Origin: Macrotrachela quadricornifera
Taxonomy: Eukaryota > Rotifera > Eurotatoria > Philodinida > Philodinidae
DNA: 64,000 bases
Reading direction: 5' to 3'
Assembly (NCBI GenBank): GCA_022393335.1
Contig: JAJEKB010021643.1
Location: 124,001-188,000, forward strand
In this document: in pieces, positions 56,310 to 64,000 of the stretch
Layout of the letters: each line of letters begins with the position of its first letter
Numbering within the stretch: the first letter of the stretch is position 1
Notes under the pieces: model-generated
Told to the model about the DNA's origin: nothing
The model's input: only the letters and a program-made list of their open reading frames with translations
Database searches by the model: none
Translations under genes and position numbers: made by a program

Positions 56310-57530
56310 GAAAGAAAAGAATATTAATTATGTTATTCTACCGTTAGATTTGTTTAAATTTATTTTTTTTTCTCTTTTATTTCTAACGTTAAAGTTTTAG
56401 TCCATCAATATGAATGAATATTTTCTTTCTTTTCTCTCCTTTAGAAAGCAAAATATTAACACGAAATTGTCTCATTCTTTATTATTTGTGAATCGAATAT
56501 GATTCATCTATGAAATAAATCAAGGTACTTTATCATTTCTGTCGAATTATTCAGTAATAATAAAACACAAGATTTCTTTTTTTTTAATAATCATTAAAAA
56601 TCTTTGATAATATTGAATAATAATCTCAAAAAGAAGAATTCTATTCAACTGATTATATAAATAAAGTTCAAAAATGAATTTTTATTGAATTGCTTTGAAA
56701 AATATTTTAAATCATAGCCAGTTATATTTATCTTATATTAAAATTGTATTAGATATTTAATGCGGTGAGAAGCACAGCATTTCTGGAGTTCTTCACGAGT
56801 TTTTTTTTATTTCTTACTTTCTCGGCGTCCACATCAAAAGCTGTTATTTTGAGTAGCGCTGATCTCGTGAACGGAAAATGATAAAATGTTTGTTGAAACG
56901 CGAGATTAAAGTATGAGGATCGCATCATGGCCACTCGTTTTCTGATTTTTTTTAATAGAAAGTTTCGTTTCGTCACAGGGAGCGTAACAAAATGACGATT
57001 TTCAAAGGACTTTGTTTTTCTTCGAAGTTTGAGATAATTAAAACGAAAACAATTTCTTATTTTATTGTCAAATAATTATTCAGAACAGTTATAAAATGAA
57101 TAATATCGATTCATATATGATAACCATAAAGTTTTATTGATCTTGAAAAAACTTTGTCTCTACAAAATATTTTTACTTTAAAATATTTAATTTCTAAAAT
57201 ATGTTCAGATTAAACTATTATTTTAATATTTGAACTGATTCAATAAAAAATATTCATGGAATAATTACAGTTATTTTTCATTAAAGATGAAATATATTGA
57301 TTTTTTATGGAAATTAATCTTTTCAAAAATAATTCGGTTTCTTGAAGATTACAATCGATTATCTAATTTTTAATCAGATTTACATTTGCAATCGATCACA
57401 ATTTTCAAAATTGATTAATAATCACAAGCTCATCATGTCCGAAATTTTATAAATTGACATACTAAAACAGTTCGTAGGTTCGAGGTTTCTGATTTCTAAC
57501 AAATCAGAAAAATTCATATTTAAATAAATC
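56310..57530. other. Intergenic
   Basis: AT-rich. The minus-strand frame 56749-56976 lacks support and is not called. Confidence 0.4.
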
Positions 57531-57533
57531 ATA

Positions 57534-59171
57534 CCAGATGTACCAAAAGTAAGGCAAAACAGTATGTTTTTCGATTTGTTTCTTATACATCAATAGTTAC
57601 ATCTCATAATCATACCACAGATAAATCTTCGATTATTTAACTTACTCTGAAAGTTTGAGCCCTGTAGAATAATAATTCGTTGAGAAAAATGCATATATAT
57701 CTCATGTACCTAATCAGCAGTGAGCCAAAATATACTGTTTTCCTGCTAAATTTTCTGTTTTTTTCTTTTCTCGATAACATCAATTTATGCCTCTTAAATT
57801 AGATACTTCCAGTTTTGTTCTTAGTATCCAAAACTTTTCAGATACGATTATTTCTACAGCGTCTAAGGAAAACCTACAGAAGCAAATTATTCGTCAAAAG
57901 CTACTGTTATTCAGAATAGAAAAATATTTAGCAGAAAAACAGCATATTTCGGTTCACTGTTGTTTGAGTACATGAGACATAAAAAGTATGTAATAAATTC
58001 TGATTTCCCCTCATGTAATATTCGTTTCTTGTATGTTTTTCCAGTAGAACAGACTGATATTTATAGCATATACATTAGACTTGTATATCCACTCTAGGCT
58101 AGAATTTGAGCTTTCTACTTTTTTATACTGAGAGAAATCCAAATAAGACAATATTAATATGAATTTTTGAATTCAATTTTCTAAACAATGCGTATGAAAA
58201 AACTCTAATCATTCGTTCAATCTCTTATAATCAGTAACTTTTATTTTTCCGTGTCTTATTTCTGCATTCTGAGATTTGTCTATGGAATTATTAGTAGAGA
58301 AAAATTGCGTGGTGTATTTTTATCTACTGCTCGTAATGTACAGAAAAAAACGACACTTACAGAAGCTTTACATGAATTTAAAAATACTAATCCAGTACCA
58401 ATTTTTCAAAATAATCATAATAGTAAACATCGAACAACGATGAGAGTGGGTACTATTAACTCTTTGTTTAATGAGTATATTGATCGCAAAGTTGGTAATG
58501 CAAAATTTATCGATATTGAGCCAATCGACATGTTTTGTGGTGTAATTAAGGAAGATTTTTAAAAATGAATCTCTATTGAAAAATTTGAGTAGTATAAGAA
58601 CAAAAATTGTTTATTGCAACAAAAATCGAAAAATATATGCTATAAAAATTGCTCAATCGATTGAAGCAAGTGATAGATCAGTTTGGAAAATAGATTCATA
58701 CATTTTGACACAAACTTTTGTTATTATAGTAAAATTGTGATTCGTAAATTATATTTAGACTATTACTTTTCATAGAATATCTTTGATAAAACATCTGAAA
58801 ATTCTCCAAACTAATTCAAAAAATTCCTATAAATATTGTTTTACTTGACGCTCTATCAGTATAGGAAAATAGAAAGCTCAAATTTCAGTCTAGAATAAAT
58901 CATAATGTCTAGTGTATATATTCTAAATATCAGCCTGTTCTACTAGAAAAATATACAAGAAACGAATGTTACATAAAGAGGATCAGAACTTATCACACAC
59001 CCTTTATGTGCATTTTTCTCGACGTATTATTAGTCTATAGGGCTCAAATTTTCAGAGTAAATTAAACAATCAAAGATATATCTATGATATAAATATAAGT
59101 CTTAACTGACGATATATAACAAAAAAAAATCGAAAAACATACTGTTTTTCTCTTACTTTTGGGACACCTGA
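57534..59171. mobile_element. Composite fold-back element, TA-flanked, with a nested fold-back
   Basis: The ends CCAGATGTACCAAAAGTAAG (57534) and the inverse TCAGGTGTCCCAAAAGTAAG (ending 59171) are Tc1/mariner-like, bordered by TA (57532-57533 and 59172-59173). The arms pair from the tips to about 58135 and 58850. The left arm is interrupted at about 57693-57985 by a second inverted repeat (AAAATATACTGTTTTCCTGC matched by AGCAGAAAAACAGCATATTT) absent from the right arm. The 58140-58850 loop carries an open frame. The inner module is homologous to 3812-4429. Confidence 0.7.
58251..58562 (+). CDS. Open frame of 103 codons inside the fold-back loop, unknown
   Basis: Frame with coding-like composition after the first 20 codons (KKTTLTEALHEFKN, FNEYIDRKVGNAKFIDIEP), ending in a TAA. 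It lies in the loop between the two arms of the 57534-59171 element, where a captured gene fragment or transposase remnant would be expected. No DDE or other motif is visible. The start codon is uncertain; sequence before about 58320 reads less like coding. Function unknown, possibly not expressed. Confidence 0.3.
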   Translation: MSYFCILRFVYGIISREKLRGVFLSTARNVQKKTTLTEALHEFKNTNPVPIFQNNHNSKHRTTMRVGTINSLFNEYIDRKVGNAKFIDIEPIDMFCGVIKEDF

Positions 59172-59574
59172 TATATAACCGATGACTCTAATTGATCTAT
59201 ATCTTCAAGTACTGAACTATTCGTAATAAAAAGAAAAATTATTGAAATGAAATCTTTTTTACTTTGTTTAATACTTTTTTGATGACTTTACAAATTTAAT
59301 AATATAAGAATGTCAATAGAAGTTGATTTTGATATTCACATAGAACTTGTTCAATAGTAATAATTCAAATAATAATAAAGTGAATTTATTCCCTCGACTG
59401 TAGTAAGAGTCATATGAAAAAAATAGTTTGTCTGTCTGTTTGTGTCAGGGTCAAAGATGAAAAGTCAAAAAAGAATCATATAGGATAGATTCATAGGTCG
59501 AAACAACATCGCCTTAGAAAGCCTCTGAGGGTCGAAAGTCAATTTTTGTGCACTTTATTCCCTCCAGCGTGTGT

Positions 59575-59591
59575 GGGGGGGGGGGGGGGGG
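59575..59591 (+). repeat. Homopolymer of 17 G
   Basis: G17 preceded by GCGTGTGT, in otherwise AT-rich DNA. Length in the assembly may be inexact. Confidence 0.9.
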
Positions 59592-59599
59592 TAATGTGA

Positions 59600-61570
59600 A
59601 AACAAAATAGTACGTGACTTTGCGTCAAAGGCAAAATTCAAAAAACATATCTTTATAGAAACCCTATAATAAACTTATAAATGAGGATAACTCATATTGA
59701 GCAATCTTTTGCAAAACTGTTTGTTTGATTTTTTTAACGAATCAGATTTTAGAATCGGTTTTATCCGTTATTGGTCGGAAGAAACGTTATGGTTCCTTAT
59801 ACAGTAATGGGTAACTCACTGAACTCTTTCAAAAAAATATATTTCATCCGAAACAATTTTACGAAAAAGATCGAATTGTTTTTTTTTCGAATGTTACGAT
59901 TTAAACAAAGAGGTTAGAATTAGTTATTCTTATAAAGTGGTTAGGTCAATTGTTCCCACAATGGCACATATAAAGAAAATGCTTCTGCCTTCCGCAGTCG
60001 AGGGTTAAGTGAGGCGAATCGACGAACACTATTTGTTTCTAGCTCTATAATTTATTATTTATATTAACAATATATTGCTACTGACACTTGATTTACGTCA
60101 ATATCAAAAGATAATAATTATATGTTTCAAAATGAATCAAGCAAAATACTATATTTTCTACCTAACTTTAATTGAATTAAAGCCGTAGCCACTTTCACAA
60201 TAAAAACTAATTCAATTTTCAGAAAAAGAATATAGTTAACTGAAAAGGTTATGAGTAAGATTTGATTTGAATTTCAGTTATTATGAGGAATTTATTGAAA
60301 TAGCTAATATTAAATTTAGAGACGCAATTCATTGAAATAGAGAAACGTATTAGTATGTTATCTTTTTCTACGTATTACATATTTTGCATTTATTTTTCCA
60401 ATTGATAAAAATAATACTATAAAGTACCTTTTGATTAATACGTATATATTATTGTTATAATATAATTTATTTATTTTGCCGAAATTTTCAAACAAATTAT
60501 TTTTTATTCTTTATTTTTACTTTATTTTTAAAATAAAGATGAAGTAACATCTCTATTCAAAACTGTTCATATTTTCCTAATAAACATCGAAATATCTCAT
60601 GGATGAGTTTGTCTACAGAGTTTGAGTTGTTTTTTTGATATGCAAAATGGTATAGTTAAGTGATGTAATACATGGTTTGATAAATACTGACAAAATAATA
60701 ATTAAGATTTTGATTATTCACTATTTAATCACCCAAAAACTAATCATCTGAAGATGCATGTAAAAAGAGATAGACATAATTCAATTTTTAGTTGAATTGA
60801 TGTAATTTAGATTAGCACTTGAATATGTAAAATATATAAAAATATAGATGCTAGAAGTGACAATGAAAACTTTTTTTGTACAATGTTCTTGTTTTTCTTC
60901 ATCTAAAAAAAAGTCGAACGGAAATAAATAATTTGTATATTTTAAGCACAAAAAGTATTCAAGTGATGATTAGCTAAGTTAAAGTAAATATAATGTCAGT
61001 ATTTCTTCTTTATTAATACAAATATAATAAGGATAAATAATAATTAAAACCATACAATTTTAGATAAACAATAACTCTCTTCCATGTCTTATAAATAGAA
61101 CATGCTGATTATTCTCTTACATTCAGAGATCTGTGGTTTGCATCATTTGATCGAGACATTTCCAAAGTATCTATATAAATGAAAAATATTAATTTTGAAG
61201 AAGATTTTAATAACTATTTGATAACTTTTAGATCATCCTGATTTGATGGTCTTTCTGAAGCATACTATCAACATTTATTCAAGCAATCTTGATGTTGATA
61301 TGATATTTAACAATCAAGTTATAATTGACTCTTTTTTCTGAGTAACGAAGTCAAGTTGAAAGTTTCTTTCAAGATCTATGCAACAGTTGGGTGAGAAACG
61401 AAGTTCACTTTTCTATCAATAGAACTCATAACTCGTTATCAATGTTATTTACAGAATATAATGATCTTATTCAATTGAAATTAATCGAATTAATCCTAAT
61501 AACGACGACAAAAGCAGATTACAAAATTATTTTAACAGAAAATTATTGACTATAATAGTTCTGTTTTTAA
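59600..61570. other. Intergenic, 2 kb
   Basis: AT-rich. No exons, inverted repeats or transposon termini were recognised. Confidence 0.4.
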
Positions 61571-61581
61571 GTTGTACCTAT

Positions 61582-61887
61582 TAGGGATGTATAACTCACG
61601 CTCATGGTGAGCACGAGCGGATATCGTGAGCGCTCATGAGCGTGAGCGAGAATTTTTCGCTCATATTGCTCATGAGCGCTCCTATGAGTGTGAGCGGCAT
61701 AACTTGAATCATTAAAACATTAAATGGACTTCATATTTAAGGTGTTCTAAAATTAGAAGTGCTTATGAGCGTCAATGGCATAATTCGGATCATTGAACAG
61801 TTAAAAGAACTCCATATTTAGGATCTTATAAAAACAGAAGCACTCACGTTTATATCAGCGCTCATGAGCGTGAACTGTACATTCTTA
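61582..61887. mobile_element. hAT MITE rich in GCTCATGAGCG
   Basis: A 306-bp element. The left end TAGGGATGTATAACTCACGC and the inverse of the right end TAAGAATGTACAGTTCACGC match at most positions. The flanks GTACCTAT (61574-61581) and GTATCTAT (61888-61895) agree at 7 of 8 bases, as for an aged hAT duplication. The interior repeats CTCATGAGCG-type palindromes at least six times. Confidence 0.75.
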
Positions 61888-61899
61888 GTATCTATTACT

Positions 61900-62126
61900 T
61901 GTGTCTAAAAATAATTATTGACATATTGACGATGAGATAACTGTCTAATGATTAAATCTTTATTTTTTATTAATTATGTTACATAATACATAAAATATAT
62001 GATTTTATTTTAATAATCATTAATTTAAAAATTTCTATATAATTAATAATTAAGATAAGAAATTAAATAATAATTATTATTAAATTTTGATCATTTAAAT
62101 AATTCTTTTTTATTATCTATTGCACG
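61900..62126. other. Intergenic, very AT-rich
   Basis: TTAATAATTA-type low complexity. Nothing was recognised. Confidence 0.5.
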
Positions 62127-62520
62127 TTATTCACGATAATCAATAATTTGATCCATATAATTAATACAATTTACTTTCATTGAAGTTATTTCATTTTGCA
62201 CAATAATACGAAAATTATCACTTTCACTATAAGATAAAATTTCTAATTCAAATCAAAATGTTAAATGTTCAATTATTTGAATAAAATCTCGTAAATAATT
62301 TTGAACAGAAGGAATAATTAAATTCAATTTATAATTAGATAAATAAAAATTTTGATTATTAATTATTTCATTACTTTGAATATAAATTATTTTTTAAAAA
62401 ATTTTCTAATTCAAATATACAATTAACAAGAGTTAATAAAAATTTATCAACTTGTTATTTTATATTTTGATAAAGTTCTGTAAATATTATTTTATTCTTA
62501 TCATTATTGATAGATTCATT
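62127..62520 (-). pseudogene. Decayed host gene fragment, unknown
   Basis: The minus strand reads as coding (for example DKFLLTLVNCIFELENFL, then after a frameshift YKLNLIIPSVQNYLRDFIQI and ESDNFRIIVQNEITSM, ending IIDYRE-stop). It has a TAA inside the first part, a frameshift near 62390 and a TGA in the second part. Helical, no known domain. Two nonsense changes and a frameshift argue for a pseudogene rather than splicing. Confidence 0.5.
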
Positions 62521-62934
62521 TTTTTTTAAATATATATTTTTCTTTTTACAATATGAAAATAAGAACAAAAAAAAATATTTAGTTTATATCTGGATGTCAA
62601 ATGACAATTTTTATTGAATTATTTGTGATGTTTCACTTTAAAATGAAATTTCACAATATTCAAATGTACTTTAATTGAGAGTAATACATGAATTTGATTG
62701 AGTAAAATATGGAATACAGATAAGACGAACTTGAATTTTGTTTAGTCCTAAAATAAATTCAAATTCAATTTTGAATAGAATAATTTACAATAATGTTTAG
62801 GAGAACGTCAATTGAGTATTAAAAAATTATTTTGATGGTGGAAGATTGAATAATGTTCAATAGAAGAAATCGTCTGATCTAGTCAAATACTCGACTCTCG
62901 AATATCTTTTTCAGCAACATCTCAAGTCAAACTG

Positions 62935-63255
62935 AGACTATGAGATGATTCACACCGCACATTGAACTCTCATTATACCTTGAAAAAGTCAAGTTTCAAA
63001 TTTAGATTAATTTCCAGCAAAGAAAACATATGGTATATCATTAATAATAAATGGATCATTTTTTGATATATGAATAACAACCTAAAATATAAAAACTATG
63101 TTCAATATTAAATAAATATTTTGATCATACTTAATGTATCAGGACATGTTGGAACAATCACACTTCAATTAAGACAATTTTCAAGTATCTGAACACGATT
63201 ATCAATTGTTGATTGAAGATCAATATCGGAGGGTATATCAACTTGTAACGAGAAA
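62935..63255 (-). pseudogene. DNA polymerase delta small subunit (POLD2-like) pseudogene fragment
   Basis: Minus strand, two exon remnants split by a 49-bp GT-AG intron (63130-63082). The first reads RVQILENCLN-stop-SVIVPTCPDTL. The second reads SCYSYIKK, then one base out of frame DPFIINDIPYVFFAGN, followed by a stop and LFQG-like sequence. The order R-x-ILE-x(2)-L, a PTCPDTL block, CY, DPFI and P-x-V-x-FAGN is that of the C-terminal part of POLD2, the accessory B-subunit of replicative polymerase delta. TGA replaces the expected Trp, TAA replaces the residue after GN, and there is at least one frameshift, so it is dead. A coding-like stretch at 63360-63460 (VTPTDLTDIYKQEY) may be part of the same or another gene. 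Confidence 0.6.
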
Positions 63256-63257
63256 TT

Positions 63258-63352
63258 TACAGGACTTTCGTAACTTGAAAGCCCTGTTGTCGTTTTTTCT
63301 GCCGAATTTTCGTAACGAAATTTTGACAGAGCTTTCGTAACTAAGTTCTGTA
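63258..63352. repeat. Small inverted repeat, possible MITE inserted next to the POLD2-like remnant
   Basis: ACAGGACTTTCGTAACTTGA at the left and the inverse of CTTTCGTAACTAAGTTCTGT at the right are complementary, with extra TTCGTAACGAAA palindromes between. A similar GTTACGATAGCCCTGTAA occurs at the window's right edge (63963). No convincing duplication. Confidence 0.45.
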
Positions 63353-63469
63353 TTATATTTATAACCAGATTGAAAGACTAGTACTCTATAACAAAAACCG
63401 GGTATTCTTTGCGAATATTCTTGCTTATAAATATCTGTTAAATCAGTAGGTGTGACTCATCTGTAAGAG

Positions 63470-64000
63470 CTGTTATGTATTTAAATGATTCAAATACATA
63501 GTCATATCCCATGAATTAATCATCTGTATACATTTATAGATGTCATTGTCATTGGCATGGCTGAATAGAGAATTACATCATCAAAAATAATGAAGCAATA
63601 GGCTGACCATTAGCGAACTAATAGATGTTCTCTCTCTTTCTTTCCTTTCTAAATAAAGTATCATCTATTTCTTGTTGGAATTATTGAATTAAAGTCAAGA
63701 GAATCCATTGTGTATTCTAATTTTTGTTATTTAGATTTTTGTCTCGTGCACTCTTCTTCTTCTCTATATATTGCTTGGCTGTTATTACGTTTTGTTATTA
63801 TTAAAAATAAATTAAGAAAAAGATTAAAGTTTGTCTGCATCTATCTTCCAGTTCTCTCTTTTTGCTCTTGAACTTTTTCGTTATAATTTTGATAGAATAC
63901 TAATCTCAATACAAAACTTTGTCAGCAGCATCTCACTATAGATCACACTAACTACTTTGACGTTACGATAGCCCTGTAAGAGTATTATGAAGACCCTGTC
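63470..64000. other. Intergenic to the window edge
   Basis: AT-rich. Nothing was recognised except the CCCTGTAAGAG motif near 63972, which may start another element. Confidence 0.35.

Noticed and set aside
56749..56976. 75-codon minus-strand frame
   Set aside because: No neighbouring splice sites, promoter or recognised domain; start and composition are consistent with chance.
1..64000. tRNA genes, CRISPR arrays, bacterial operons or ribosome-binding sites
   Set aside because: Scanned by eye for tRNA B-box words (GGTTCGAATCC-like) and regularly spaced direct repeats; none convincing. The DNA is eukaryotic, so bacterial features are not expected.
1..64000. Telomeric TGTGGG repeats that might mark a chromosome end
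   Set aside because: No array found; the G17 run and isolated GTGTGG words are not telomere-like.

Overview
The window is AT-rich eukaryotic DNA. Spliceosomal introns are mostly tiny (about 50-130 bp), genes are compact, and a dense layer of mostly small DNA transposons lies between them. The best fit is a bdelloid rotifer of the Adineta/Rotaria type. This is inferred from an ADP-ribosyltransferase + TPR fusion, a decayed F-box-like gene whose wording resembles bdelloid F-box proteins, a Penelope-like element, and host genes with metazoan families (hunchback-type zinc fingers, secreted ferritin). No database search was possible.

Layout. 1-4430: nested transposons. They are the right part of a hAT-like element ending at 3320, a hAT MITE inside it with a perfect 8-bp target duplication, a fold-back MITE, a minisatellite and another fold-back. 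4917-8016: an MLKL-like kinase gene (+, 4 exons) convergent with a small unknown gene (-). 8397-13170: two Helitron-like copies, a secreted-protein gene (-), a possible small exon, and an F-box pseudogene. 15560-20100: a hunchback homologue (+, 11 coding exons) convergent with a secreted ferritin (-). 21698-24720: a 985-residue ART-TPR protein (-). 25400-34900: fold-back MITEs, a 5'-truncated Penelope-like element with a hammerhead-like motif, two 5S rRNA genes 2.8 kb apart, and a dead PIF/Harbinger-type transposase. 36910-38826: a secreted S41-type protease (+). 39200-46300: a run of MITEs, including a 1.4-kb fold-back, a 120-bp hAT MITE and a piggyBac-type MITE with TTAA ends. 47305-51872: a four-transmembrane protein (+) whose first intron is swollen to 3.7 kb by repeats. 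52031-53273: a complete mariner with an intact transposase. 53450-59200: more non-autonomous elements, a 124-bp tandem repeat and a second small membrane-protein gene (-). 61580-63460: a hAT MITE and two decayed host genes, one recognisable as DNA polymerase delta small subunit.

Functionally the genes are a mixture, not an operon or pathway. The two most unusual host proteins are the MLKL-like protein with an apparently active kinase domain and the ART-TPR protein. Both are the sort of signalling or innate-response protein that is expanded in bdelloids, but no physical or regulatory link between them is visible here. Most of the non-coding sequence is explained by at least fifteen non-autonomous DNA elements. 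Several of these share internal fold-back modules with different outer ends.
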